Shown here in pieces: positions 9,029 through 18,599 of a DNA stretch of 64,000 nt. Source of the stretch: Actinoallomurus iriomotensis (GTDB lineage: Bacteria > Actinomycetota > Actinomycetes > Streptosporangiales > Streptosporangiaceae); assembly GCF_030269445.1 (NCBI RefSeq), contig NZ_BSTJ01000004.1, forward strand, positions 62,001-126,000. The letters are read 5' to 3'. How positions within the stretch are numbered: the stretch's first letter is position 1; every line of letters starts with the position of its first letter. Made by a program: the position numbers and the translations under genes. The notes below the pieces were generated by a model that saw nothing but the letters and a program-made list of their open reading frames with translations, was not told the origin of the DNA and did no database searches.

Positions 9029-10407
9029 CCGGTGGTCGCCTCGAAGACCTTGGAGGGATTGAGCAGCCCCGCCGGGTCCAGCGCGGCCTTGATGCTCGCG
9101 TGCACCCGCAGCGCCACCGGGTCCAGCTCGCGGGCCAGCCACGAACGCTTCAGCAGGCCGACGCCGTGTTCGCCGGTGACGGTGCCGCCGAGGTCGAGCG
9201 CGAGCGACACGATGTCGTCGAACGCGGCGAACGCCCGCCGCTCGCCGGCCGGGTCCGCCCGGTCGTAGACGATCGTGGGGTGCAGGTTGCCGTCGCCCGC
9301 GTGGCCGAAGACGCCGATGGTCAGGCCGTGCGCCGCGGCGATCCGCTCCACGCCCTCGATCAGTGTGGTGAGCGCGCCCCGGGGCACGGCGACGTCGTCG
9401 AGGAGGGTGCCGCCGAGGCGTTCGAGCGCCGGGTACGCGAGCCGCCGGGCCTGCATGAGCAGCTCGGACTCGGCGGCGTCGTCGGCCTTGTAGACGCCGG
9501 TCGCCTCCGTCCCCTCCAGCACGCCGGACCAGGCCTCCGTCTGCGCGTCCGCGTCGGCGGCGTCGGACTGCAGCAGCACGAGCGCGGCGACGTCCGAGCC
9601 GATGCCGAGCGGCTGCCACGACTCGATCGCGGCCAGCGTCGTACGGTCCAGGATCTCCACGAGCGACGGCGTCGCGCCGCCGGCGAGCACCGCCGAGATC
9701 GCCGCACCCGCGGCGGCGAGCGAGCCGAACTCGGCGACGACGGTACGAGGCGGGGCGGGCGCGGCGCGCAGCGCCACGGTGACCTCGGTGATCACTCCGA
9801 GGGTGCCCTCCGAGCCGGTGAACAGCTTCACGAGGTCGTACCCGGCGACCCCCTTGACCGTACGGCGGCCGGTCCGCAGCACCGACCCGTCGGCCAGCAC
9901 CACCTCCAGGGCCCGTACGTAGTCGGCGGTCACGCCGTACTTCACGCAGCACATGCCGCCCGCGCCGGTGGCGACGTTCCCGCCGATCGTGCACGCCTCG
10001 AAGCTGCCGGGGTCGGGCGGGTAGAAGCGGCCGTCGCGCTGCGCCGCCTCGCGCAGCCGCGCGTTGACCACGCCCGGCTGGACGACCGCGATGCCCTCGG
10101 CCGCGTCGATCTCGAGGATGCGGTCCATCCGCCGGGTGGACAGGATCAGGCAGCCGTCCACGGCGTTCGCCGCGCCGGCCAGGCCGGTCGCGGCGCCCTG
10201 GGTCACGACGGGCGTTCCCGTGCGGGAGGCGATCCGCATGATCTCCTGGACCTCCGCGGTCTCGGCCGGGAAGACCGCGGCGGCCGGCTTGCCGGCCGGG
10301 AGACCGGGCACCTGGTCGCGGGCGTAGGCGGACAGCGCGTCGGGGTCGTCGACCACGGGCACGCCGGGAAGGGCGTCACGCAGGTCCCCGGCAAGGCCGG
10401 TGGTCAT
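9025..10407 (-). CDS. FAD-linked oxidase (GlcD / D-2-hydroxyacid dehydrogenase type)
   Basis: A 460-residue flavoprotein. An N-terminal FAD_binding_4 (PCMH) domain carries the FAD-contact stretches VTQGAATGLAGAANAV, PDPGSFEACTIGGNVATGAGG and FTGSEGTLGVITEVT. The C-terminal FAD-oxidase C domain ends with GNLHPTIVY and VTGEHGVGLLKRSWL, which carry His residues typical of the metal/substrate site. The family oxidises 2-hydroxyacids such as glycolate or D-lactate, passing electrons to a quinone or a partner. No GlcE/GlcF partner is present. ATG 10407 is chosen because AAGGAG lies 8 bases upstream. It is co-transcribed with the P-loop gene. Confidence 0.9.
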   Translation of the reverse strand: MTTGLAGDLRDALPGVPVVDDPDALSAYARDQVPGLPAGKPAAAVFPAETAEVQEIMRIASRTGTPVVTQGAATGLAGAANAVDGCLILSTRRMDRILEIDAAEGIAVVQPGVVNARLREAAQRDGRFYPPDPGSFEACTIGGNVATGAGGMCCVKYGVTADYVRALEVVLADGSVLRTGRRTVKGVAGYDLVKLFTGSEGTLGVITEVTVALRAAPAPPRTVVAEFGSLAAAGAAISAVLAGGATPSLVEILDRTTLAAIESWQPLGIGSDVAALVLLQSDAADADAQTEAWSGVLEGTEATGVYKADDAAESELLMQARRLAYPALERLGGTLLDDVAVPRGALTTLIEGVERIAAAHGLTIGVFGHAGDGNLHPTIVYDRADPAGERRAFAAFDDIVSLALDLGGTVTGEHGVGLLKRSWLARELDPVALRVHASIKAALDPAGLLNPSKVFEATTG

Positions 10408-10530
10408 CGGGCGGCTCCTTCTCTGCACGGCGTTCGCAATGAGGAACGATACGGGGCGTTTCCCCCCGGCACGGGAACCGGGGTCGATGACCGAGCCCGC
10501 CTACCGTGAAGACGGGCCCGGTGCCGCCCG

Positions 10531-10854
10531 TCACCGTGAGACGCAGGAGGCCCACCGGCCGTCCTGCGGGAACGCGCCGGCTTCGCGCCCGATGGCCGTC
10601 GTGTGGCGGCGGATCTCCTCGCCCGGCGCGTACTTCCACCGCAGGACGTACCCGACCTCCAGCAGCGGCAGGTAGACGTAGTACCCGAACGCCCCCTCCG
10701 TCCGCCGGTACCGCCGAGCGCCGTCCGGCCGCACGCGCCGCTCCCGCTCCCGCTCCAAGACCGTCAGGCTCAGGTGAGTCACCTGGGTATGGGGGTAGGG
10801 AACGGCCGGCTCACGGAGACGGCGGTACGGCGACGACCTCACCTTCGAGGACAT
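10531..10854 (-). CDS. Small hypothetical protein
   Basis: I do not recognise this 107-residue frame. Its C-terminal half (EGAFGYYVYLPLLEVGYVLR, then WKYAPGEEIRRH) has a balanced, aromatic-rich composition unlike the Arg/Pro-rich shadow frames nearby, so it is probably coding. The first 25-30 residues look less convincing, and translation may start at an internal GTG near 10782. No signal peptide or clear membrane helix is seen. It is divergent from the YbhB gene, with 3 bases between the two possible starts. Confidence 0.45.
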   Translation of the reverse strand: MSSKVRSSPYRRLREPAVPYPHTQVTHLSLTVLERERERRVRPDGARRYRRTEGAFGYYVYLPLLEVGYVLRWKYAPGEEIRRHTTAIGREAGAFPQDGRWASCVSR

Positions 10855-10857
10855 CAG

Positions 10858-11313
10858 ATGACGACGCAGATGGAGCTACGGAGCGCGGCGTTCGACGATC
10901 ACACGCGCATACCGAGGGAGTACTCGCACCAGGCCGGGGACGTCCCTCCCCCGCTGGAGTGGTCCGGAGTTCCCGATGAGGCGGTCGAGCTGGTGCTGGT
11001 CTGCGAGGACCCGGACGCTCCGACCGGTACGTTCACCCACTGGCTCCTGGCCGGGATCCCCGCGGAGACCGAGGGCGTCGGGCCGGGCGAACAGCCGACG
11101 GAGGCCGTGGCTGGACGCAACGACTACGGCAGCGCCGGGTACGGCGGCCCGCACCCGCCGGCGGGCGACGAACCGCACCGGTACTTCTTCCGCCTCCTGG
11201 CCCTGTCCGAACCGTCGGACCTGGCACCCGGCTTCTCCGCCGCGGACCTGGACGAGGCCGTCGAGGAGAAGGTCATGGCGACCGGCACCCTCGTCGGCAC
11301 CTACGGCCGCTGA
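10858..11313 (+). CDS. YbhB/YbcL family (PEBP, Raf-kinase-inhibitor-like) protein
   Basis: A 151-residue phosphatidylethanolamine-binding-protein fold. Diagnostic stretches are the start MELRSAAFDDHTRIPREYSH, then VPPPLEWSGVP, CEDPDAPTGTFTHWLLAGIP (the DPDAP anion-pocket motif and HW), YGGPHPPAGDEPHRYFFRLL and the C-terminal ATGTLVGTYGR. Bacterial members are cytosolic and of unsettled function. ATG 10858 is preceded by GAGGA and starts at the domain; the longer frame upstream is not protein-like. Confidence 0.93.
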   Translation: MTTQMELRSAAFDDHTRIPREYSHQAGDVPPPLEWSGVPDEAVELVLVCEDPDAPTGTFTHWLLAGIPAETEGVGPGEQPTEAVAGRNDYGSAGYGGPHPPAGDEPHRYFFRLLALSEPSDLAPGFSAADLDEAVEEKVMATGTLVGTYGR

Positions 11314-11384
11314 CCCACGAACCGTGGCCGGACGGGGCGCCCGATCAGTGCGTCGTCGTCGCGGTCCGGCACTCGTGGGCGCGC

Positions 11385-11944
11385 TCACTCGTCGCCGGCC
11401 GATCCGGGTTCGGTCAGGCGGGCCTGGGCCTTGGCCTTGGCGGTCTCGGGCAGCACCTTCGCCGCCGCGGCCTGCGCCCGATTCTTCAGCGAACCCGCGA
11501 CGACGTGGTCCTTGCCGGCCATGAGCGCCGCGAAGCCTTGGCGCGCGACCTCGGCGGCGTCGTCCTTGTTCTCCATCGCGCCGAGTTTCGTGTCCTCCAT
11601 GCCGGCCCGCTCGAAGAAGCCGGTGTCGGTCGGGTCGGGCATCAGCGCGGTCACCGTCACTCCGCTCTCCCGGAGCTCGTGGCGGATCGCCTCGGCGAAG
11701 GAGTAGAGGAACGCCTTCGAGGCGGCGTAGGTCGCGTAGTAGGGCCCCGGCATCGTCGCGGCGATCGAGGAGGTGATCAGGACCCGGCCACTCCCCTGCT
11801 CGACCATGTGCGGGAGCACGAGCCGGATCAGGTGCACCGCCGAGGTGACGTTGAGGTTCACGAGCCGGAGTTCCGCCGCGAGATCGTTGCCCGCGAGCCG
11901 GACGCGCCGGTCACGAGCGCCAGCGGCCTGTCGTGCCTGGTCAT
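11385..11944 (-). pseudogene. Short-chain dehydrogenase with internal deletion
   Basis: A real start is visible: ATG 11944 preceded by GAGGAGAAGGAT, encoding MTRHDRPLALVTGASG, the beginning of a Rossmann-fold SDR with TGxxxGxG. Immediately after VTGASG the sequence jumps to the middle of the protein in another frame (LAGNDLAAELRLVNLNVTS), skipping roughly 70-80 residues that would hold the rest of the cofactor loop and the NAG motif. The remainder (VLITSSIAATMPGPYYATYA with YAASK, the YxxxK catalytic pair) is intact to the stop. The in-frame half alone lacks NAD(P) binding, so the gene is dead. Confidence 0.8.
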
Positions 11945-12107
11945 ATCCTTCTCCTCTGCGGATATCGAGTCGCGTCCTACGCGCTCCGCCGTCGCGGTCG
12001 GCGCTCGGCCCGGTCTCTGATCACGGACGGCGCATGACGCATTCGGCCGCGTTTCCCCTGGTCAAAGCCTATGTTTCAGGGCTCTCGGTGGGGCCGGCAG
12101 GCGCACG

Positions 12108-12497
12108 TCACAGCACACGGTCGCTGTGCGGGTTCTCCACCAGGGTCCGGGCGAGCTCGGCGAGTTTCACGTTCCGGTGCTGGGAGGCCCGGGCCAGCGC
12201 TTCGAAGGCCCCGTCCGCCGTCAGGCCGCGCTGGGCCATGATGATGCCGGTGACCTGGCCGATGACGGTGCGGGTCCACAGAGCCTTGCGGAGGCTGACG
12301 ATGGTGCGGTTCGCCTCCGTGAGGGCGTGGCTCATCCGCACGGCGGTCTCGATGGCGGCTCGGACGAGCGAACCGTAGGCGTTCGGCGCGGAGCGTTCGC
12401 CGGCCCGGATCGGGTGCCGGCCGCCCTCCCGTACCACGGCGATGACGCACGTACCGCTCTCGTCTCGCGTGGTCGAACGCCGCGGCACGAGCAGCAC
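12108..12497 (-). CDS. ANTAR-domain protein, probably a fragment
   Basis: Residues 60-121 of this 129-residue frame form an ANTAR RNA-binding domain: a helix ALTEANRTIVSLRKALWTR, then IGQVTGIIMAQRGL, FEALARASQHRNVKLAELA. ANTAR proteins bind paired hairpins in nascent mRNA and prevent termination. They usually carry an N-terminal GAF, PAS or receiver sensor, but here the first 45 residues match no sensor and read like frame-shifted sequence. It lies directly behind an AraC remnant. It may be a truncated gene, or a stand-alone ANTAR starting near MSHALTEAN. Confidence 0.55.
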   Translation of the reverse strand: MLLVPRRSTTRDESGTCVIAVVREGGRHPIRAGERSAPNAYGSLVRAAIETAVRMSHALTEANRTIVSLRKALWTRTVIGQVTGIIMAQRGLTADGAFEALARASQHRNVKLAELARTLVENPHSDRVL

Positions 12498-12514
12498 GGC
12501 TCGGTCTCCAGAGG

Positions 12515-13057
12515 GAACCGCGAACCAGAGGGAGACTCGCCGTAGACGGCGCGGTGGCGGGCGGCGAACGCGCTCGGGCGGGCGAAGCCCCAGCGCGCGG
12601 CCACACGGGGAACCGTCGTCTCTCCCCGTACGGCGGCCCGCGGTTCGGCGCGTGCGCAGTCGAGACGGACCCGCCGCAGGTAGGCCATCGGCGTCGTGTC
12701 CAGGTGTCTGCGGAAGGCCGGCTGCACCGCCCGCGCGGACACGTGGGCGGCCTCGGCGATGTCCGTGGCGGAGATGTCCCGCCCGGCGTTGGCCTCGACG
12801 AACGCGATCGCCCGGCGCAGCGTACGCGGGTGGGCGTCGCGCCGATCGGCGTCGGATCGCCCGGCGAGCGCGGTGTTGGGAAAGGCGTTCAGGACCGACG
12901 CGGCGAGGTGGCGCGACGCCGTGGAGACGACCAGCGGGTTGCCGCTGACCGCCGGACGGCGAGGACGTCCGACGACGACGGCCGCGTGTCCCACGGTCCG
13001 CATCCTCTCGCTGGGCCTTCCGACGTACTCGACCATCCTTTCGCCGGGCGCCGGCAT
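12515..13057 (-). pseudogene. AraC-family regulator remnant
   Basis: Residues 38-181 of this frame match the C-terminal part of an AraC/XylS activator: a linker (NPLVVSTASRHLAASVLNAF), then the double helix-turn-helix (TLRRAIAFVEANAGRDIS, AHVSARAVQPAFRRHLDTTP, MAYLRRVRLDCARAEPR, RWGFARPSAFAARHRAVYG). The usual N-terminal ligand-binding domain of about 170 residues is missing, and the frame does not stop at the normal family end. Instead it runs on into the ANTAR region in the wrong frame. Likely a truncated gene. Confidence 0.6.
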
Positions 13058-13083
13058 CCGCCAGCGGCGATGGAGCGGAGCCG

Positions 13084-13686
13084 TCAGGACGCGGGGCGGG
13101 AGAGGCCGGCGGCCATGTGGTCGAACGCCTCGTCGATGAGCGCCTGAAGGCCCTTGATCCCCGTTTCCGGCGCCCAGGTCATGAAGGCCACGCGGAAGAC
13201 CGACCCTGTCGTCGCCGCGAGCAGCCGCGGGTAGAGGCTGCCCGGCGGGCAGCCGATGCGATCGGTGAGGGTGTCGGTGAGCCGCTCCTCGAGGCGGAAG
13301 ACGGCGTGCAGGATCTTCGTCCTCAGCTCGGGATACACGCCGAACAACTCCTTGCGTGCACGCCAGCCGGTCTGTACGGCGAAGCCGGGCATGGTGTCGT
13401 CCATCGCCCGGCGCAGGGCGGTGAGCGGTGGTTCGTGTGACGGCCGCGCGGCGAGTCTGGCGGCGAGTTCGTCGGTGAGGCCCTGGTCCCAGGCGAAGAG
13501 TGCCGCCTCCTTGCTCTCGAAGTAGTTGAAGAAGGTCCGGCGCGAGACGCGGGCGGCGTCGCAGATGTCGTTCACCGTGACCGCCGAGGGGCCGTGTTCC
13601 AGGAAGAGCCTGATCGCGGCGGCGCGCAGGGCCTCGCGAGTCTCGGCCTTCTTGCGTTCACGGAGTCCTGTGGATGCGCCCGGCAC
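13084..13686 (-). CDS. TetR-family transcriptional regulator
   Basis: A 200-residue repressor. The N-terminal HTH is clear (ETREALRAAAIRLFLEHGPS, ICDAARVSRRTFFNYFESKE), followed by a helical ligand-binding domain. GTG 13686 is used because GAGAGG lies about 11 bases upstream; TTG 13695 is an alternative. It is divergent from the membrane-protein gene at 13789. The roughly 100-bp gap holds two tandem palindromes that are good candidates for its own operator, so it likely represses both genes. Confidence 0.9.
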   Translation of the reverse strand: MPGASTGLRERKKAETREALRAAAIRLFLEHGPSAVTVNDICDAARVSRRTFFNYFESKEAALFAWDQGLTDELAARLAARPSHEPPLTALRRAMDDTMPGFAVQTGWRARKELFGVYPELRTKILHAVFRLEERLTDTLTDRIGCPPGSLYPRLLAATTGSVFRVAFMTWAPETGIKGLQALIDEAFDHMAAGLSRPAS

Positions 13687-13738
13687 GTTGATCAAGTCCT
13701 CTCCCCACCGCGGACGCCCAGCGTACTCATCTCCGATT

Positions 13739-13768
13739 TTGCACACCTGCAATCTTGCACTCGTGCAT
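13739..13768. promoter_or_regulatory. Tandem palindromic operator for the TetR gene pair
   Basis: Two 14-bp palindromes sit 16 bp centre to centre: TTGCACACCTGCAA (13739-13752) and TTGCACTCGTGCAT (13755-13768), i.e. TTGCA-N4-TGCAA/T. TTGCAC at 13755 can serve as a -35 with TAGGCT at 13776-13781 as -10 for the plus-strand gene. Repressor binding would then block that promoter. Assignment to the adjacent TetR is inferred from position. Confidence 0.65.
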
Positions 13769-13788
13769 CTTTCGCTAGGCTGCGCCGT

Positions 13789-15165
13789 ATGGCATCTGCG
13801 CACGCGAAGAAGAAACGTCCCGGTGAGATCGCGCGGACCCTCGCGATGGGGCTCTGGCTCCCCGCGCTGTTCCTGGCCGGGCTGCTCTTCTCCTTCCTGC
13901 CGGCCTTCCACCACCCGACGCCGCACCACGTCGAAGTGGCGGTCGCCGCTCCCCCGGCCACGACGGCGCAGCTGCAGACCCGGCTCGACGCCGTCCTCCC
14001 GGACGGTTTCACCCTCCAGCCGGTCGACTCCGTCGCCGAGGCCCGCACCGCCGTCCTGGACCACGACGCGATGGCGGCGTTCGCGCCGGGACCGCGCCAC
14101 TCGCAGCTGTACGGCGCCAAGGCGGACGGCGTCGCCATGGAGTCGATCATTCGTGAGGTCTTCACCGCCGCGGCCCAGCGGCCCGGCGCCACCGTCGCCT
14201 TCCACGAGCTGGTCTCGACGAGGGCGGGAGACAGCCTGGGCAGCAGCCCCCTGTACCTCCTGATGGCCTGCACGCTTCCCGCCTACTTCCTGGTGGTCGC
14301 CATGCAGCGGGCGGTCGGCTTCAGCCGTCGCGCGCACGTGGCCACCATGGTCGGCGGCGGCGCCGTCGCCGCCCTCGCCTGTTACCTCACCGGCGCGTAC
14401 GGGATGGACGCGATCCCGGCGCATCCGCTCGCCCTGCTGTACCTGTTCCTGCTGACGCAGGCCGTGTCACTGACGTCCTACGGACTCGTGTCCTTCCTCG
14501 GTCCGTTCTTCCCCGGGGCCTCCGTCACGCTGTTCATCCTGCTCAGCGTGCCGTCCAGCGGCTGCACCGTCCCCGTCGGACTGCTCTCGGCCTTCTTCCG
14601 CGTCCTCCACCCCGTCCTGCCGATGGGCAATGCCGCCGACGCCCTGCGCGCCGTCGGCTACTTCGACGACCGGCAGCTGGGCCGGCCCACCGCGGTGCTC
14701 TGCGCCTGGATCGCGGCGGGCGCCGCGCTCATCGTGCTCGGGTACGTCAAGCAGCTGCGACGGCTCGTACGCGACGCGCAGGCGGGCCTGGCGGGATACG
14801 TTCCCGCGCCTCCCGCGGAGGACCCCACCGTGGAGCTCCCCGAGCCGGTCGCCCTCCCCCCGCATCGGCACCGCTTCGGCGAGCAGCCACCGATCCTGAC
14901 CGGGCGGGTCAGCGGCCCGGTCGGAGAACCACTGCCGGGCGTCACCATCACGGTCACCGACGCGCACGGCCGCCAGCTCCTCCATTCCCGTACGGACCAG
15001 AACGGCGAGTACGCGGCCACGGGCTTCCACGAGGGTCTCGCCGTCGTCGTCGCGGGAGCGCCCGGCCGGCAGCCGGTCGCCACACGCCTGCTGCTCAGCC
15101 CGGCCACCCCCGTGAACCAGGACTTCGTTCTGACGGCGTCTCAGCCCGAGGTGTGGTCGAAGTGA
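13789..15165 (+). CDS. ABC-2/YhgE-like membrane protein with C-terminal carboxypeptidase-regulatory-like domain
   Basis: A 458-residue membrane protein. The first helix (MGLWLPALFLAGLLFSFLPA) is followed by an outside domain of about 120 residues. Five or more helices then cover residues 155-325 (LYLLMACTLPAYFLVVAMQR to VLCAWIAAGAALIVLGYV), a layout like DUF3533/YhgE or ABC-2-type permeases. The tail from about residue 367 is a beta-sandwich of the CarboxypepD_reg type (ILTGRVSGPVGEPLPGVTIT, YAATGFHEGLAVVV). Function unknown; export or envelope stress is a guess from the TetR pairing. ATG 13789 lies only 7-8 bases after the predicted -10, so the transcript may be nearly leaderless. Confidence 0.8.
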   Translation: MASAHAKKKRPGEIARTLAMGLWLPALFLAGLLFSFLPAFHHPTPHHVEVAVAAPPATTAQLQTRLDAVLPDGFTLQPVDSVAEARTAVLDHDAMAAFAPGPRHSQLYGAKADGVAMESIIREVFTAAAQRPGATVAFHELVSTRAGDSLGSSPLYLLMACTLPAYFLVVAMQRAVGFSRRAHVATMVGGGAVAALACYLTGAYGMDAIPAHPLALLYLFLLTQAVSLTSYGLVSFLGPFFPGASVTLFILLSVPSSGCTVPVGLLSAFFRVLHPVLPMGNAADALRAVGYFDDRQLGRPTAVLCAWIAAGAALIVLGYVKQLRRLVRDAQAGLAGYVPAPPAEDPTVELPEPVALPPHRHRFGEQPPILTGRVSGPVGEPLPGVTITVTDAHGRQLLHSRTDQNGEYAATGFHEGLAVVVAGAPGRQPVATRLLLSPATPVNQDFVLTASQPEVWSK

Positions 15166-15230
15166 CGCTTGGAGGTGATGCGGTAGCGGTCGCAGTCCGG
15201 GCATCGGGGCCGCGGGCAACTCCAGTCCGG

Positions 15231-16250
<1,020 letters not shown>

Positions 16251-16406
16251 TCACGTGTCGTGGCACCGCCGATTCGCCAGGGGGCGACCCGCTGACATCA
16301 ACCCTGCACGTCGCGTCGGCCGGGTGACAGACCGGGACGTTCCAGGGTGTGACAGGGCCCCTCACGACGCCGCTGAGCACGTCGGACCTGGTGTAACACT
16401 GAGGAC

Positions 16407-17330
16407 ATGGCAGGTGAGAAGAACACCGGTGGCGGAACCGAGCTCGGGCGGTTCCTCCGGGCCCGCCGCGAAGAGATCACCCCCGACCGGGTCGGCCTCA
16501 CCGTCGGCCCCGGCCTGCGCCGCACCCCCGGCCTGCGCCGCGAGGAACTCGCCACACTCGCCGGAGTCAGCGTCGACTACTACACCCGCCTCGAACGCGG
16601 CCGCGAGACCCATCCGAGCCCGGTCGTCGTCGACGCCCTCGCCCGCGCGCTACGCCTCAGCGAAACCGAGCACGAGCACCTGCTCGAACTCGCCGTCCGC
16701 GCGGCGCGCCACCTCCCCGATCCACCGGCCGCGCCCAGCCGCGCCGTCAGACCCGGTCTCAAGCTCCTGCTGGAGAGCCTGCGGCCCCACCCCGCGATGA
16801 TCCTCAGCCGTACCATGGACATCCTGGCCGCCAACCCCGCCGGACTGCGGCTGTACGCCGGCCTGGAGGACTGGCCCGCCCGGCATCGCAACCTGGCCCG
16901 GTACGTCTTTCTTCATCCCGCTGCCCGCGCCCTGTTCGGCGACGTTTGGACCAGTCAGGTCCGCGGCTGCGTCGCCCGCCTGCGAGCCCTCGCCGGCACC
17001 GACCCCGACGCTCCCGACCTCGCGGCCCTCGTCGGCGAACTGCTCCTGAAGAGCCCCGACTTCGCCCGGCTCTGGGAACGTTACGACGTACGACCCCACG
17101 CCTCGGCGACCAAGGCCTTCCATCACCCCGACGTCGGCGACCTGACCCTCGGATACCAGAGCATGCTGCTGGAGGGCACCCCCGGCCAGCGCCTCAGCGC
17201 CTACCACGCCCAGCCGGGCGGCCCCGACCACGACGCCATGGTCCTGCTCGACCTCACCGGCACGCCGGGGTGGGACTCGGGCCGGACCGGATCGACCGTC
17301 GGCTCCGGCAAGGAGAACGGCTCCGAGTGA
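16407..17330 (+). CDS. XRE-family regulator with MmyB-like ligand-binding domain
   Basis: A 307-residue regulator. The N-terminal HTH (GLRRTPGLRREELATLAGVS, VDYYTRLERGRE) is followed by the MmyB-like domain (ILSRTMDILAANPAGLRLY, NLARYVFLHPAARALFGDW-type segment, VGELLLKSPDFARLWERYDV). This family commonly represses a divergent dehydrogenase or reductase gene, which fits the aldo/keto reductase upstream. Its TGA abuts the stop of the convergent sigma-factor gene (TGATCA at 17328-17333), leaving no terminator space between them. Confidence 0.92.
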   Translation: MAGEKNTGGGTELGRFLRARREEITPDRVGLTVGPGLRRTPGLRREELATLAGVSVDYYTRLERGRETHPSPVVVDALARALRLSETEHEHLLELAVRAARHLPDPPAAPSRAVRPGLKLLLESLRPHPAMILSRTMDILAANPAGLRLYAGLEDWPARHRNLARYVFLHPAARALFGDVWTSQVRGCVARLRALAGTDPDAPDLAALVGELLLKSPDFARLWERYDVRPHASATKAFHHPDVGDLTLGYQSMLLEGTPGQRLSAYHAQPGGPDHDAMVLLDLTGTPGWDSGRTGSTVGSGKENGSE

Positions 17331-18599
17331 TCAGCCTCCGTCACCGCTCCGGTCGGCGGTCAGCGTCTCCAGCCGCCGCTCGAGCTCGGCGCGCTCCACG
17401 CCGTTCGCGGAGAGCGCGATCGCTCGTGCGTAGGCCCGCGTGGCGCCCGTCAGGTCACCGGCGCGCCTGAGCAACTCGGCGTGCGTGGCGTGCAACGGCT
17501 GATAGCGATCGAGCGCCGGATCGTCGAGCAGCGGCCCGAGGAATTCCAGACCGGTTTCGGCCCCGTAGGCGAACCCGACCGCGGTGGCATGGTTCAGCCC
17601 GACCACCGGAGAGGGGTTGAGCCGGCCGAGCTCGCCGTACAGCTCCGCGATCTGCGCCCAGTCCGTCGCGTCGGCGTCGGATGCCTGGATGTGCAGTGCG
17701 GTGATCGCCGCCTCGAGCTGGTACCGGCCGGGGGGCGCGGACCGCACGGCGCGTTCCAGCGCGCCGAGTCCCTCCCTGATCCGGTCTCGATCCCACCAGG
17801 CCCGGTCCTGATCCCGCAGCGAGACGTAGCGCCCGTGTCCGTCCACCCGGGCGGCGCGACGCGCGTCGTGCAGCAGCATCAACGCGAGGAGCCCCCACGC
17901 GTCGGTGTCGCCGGGCATCAGCTCGCACAGGAGACGCCCGAGGCGGATCGCCTCGTCGCAGAGCTCCGCCCGTACGAGACGATCGCCCTCGCTGGCGGAA
18001 TAGCCCTCATTGAAGATCAGGTAGACCACGCGGAGCACACCCCGGACACGGCCGGGGAGCTCCTCTCCGGCGGGCACCCGGTACGGGATGTGGGCATCGG
18101 CGATCTTGCGCTTGGCCCGGACGATGCGCTTCCCCATCGTGGGCTCGGCGACCAGGAAGGCCCGCGCGATCTCACCCGTCGTCAGACCACCGAGCGTGCG
18201 CAGCGTCAGCGCGACCCGGGCCGGCATGTCCAGCGCGGGATGGCAGCAGGTGAAGATCAACCTCAGCCGGTCATCGGCGATCGCACTCGCTTCGCCCATC
18301 GGAGCATGCTCCTGTTGGTCCAGGCGCAGCAGCGCGGCCAGCCGCTCGGCCCGATCGGAGATCGACCGGGCGCGGCGCAGCAGATCGATCGCCCGCCGCC
18401 GGGCGGTGACCGTGATCCACGCTCCAGGGTTGTCCGGGATCCCATCTCGCCGCCAGGTCGTGAGCGCGGCCTCGAACGCCTCCTGCACGGCGTCCTCGGC
18501 GACCTGGAAGTCACCGACGTACCTGATCAAGGTCGCCAGGACGGCCGCCCGCTCATCGCGGAACACGCGGACGACCGTCGTGGCGGCCAGGTCAGCCAT
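17331..18599 (-). CDS. RNA polymerase ECF42-type sigma factor with TPR-like extension
   Basis: A 422-residue sigma-70-like factor. Sigma2 (YVGDFQVAEDAVQEAFEAAL, PGAWITVTARRRAIDLLRR) and sigma4 (LTLRTLGGLTTGEIARAFLV, MGKRIVRAKRKI) occupy the first 190 residues. A long C-terminal helical domain (DUF6596/TPR-like) follows, with YLIFNEGYSASEGDRLVRAE and LLCELMPGDTDAWGLLALML. This extension and the upstream DGPF/YCII gene identify the ECF42 group, which lacks a classical anti-sigma factor. ATG 18599 overlaps the stop of the YCII gene by 8 bp, so the two are one transcript. The extension probably controls activity. Confidence 0.92.
   Translation of the reverse strand: MADLAATTVVRVFRDERAAVLATLIRYVGDFQVAEDAVQEAFEAALTTWRRDGIPDNPGAWITVTARRRAIDLLRRARSISDRAERLAALLRLDQQEHAPMGEASAIADDRLRLIFTCCHPALDMPARVALTLRTLGGLTTGEIARAFLVAEPTMGKRIVRAKRKIADAHIPYRVPAGEELPGRVRGVLRVVYLIFNEGYSASEGDRLVRAELCDEAIRLGRLLCELMPGDTDAWGLLALMLLHDARRAARVDGHGRYVSLRDQDRAWWDRDRIREGLGALERAVRSAPPGRYQLEAAITALHIQASDADATDWAQIAELYGELGRLNPSPVVGLNHATAVGFAYGAETGLEFLGPLLDDPALDRYQPLHATHAELLRRAGDLTGATRAYARAIALSANGVERAELERRLETLTADRSGDGG

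Noticed and set aside
16349-16365. GTGACAGGGCCCCTCAC as an operator for the XRE/aldo-keto reductase pair
   Set aside because: Only the outer four bases and a few central bases pair symmetrically; too weak to list as a site.
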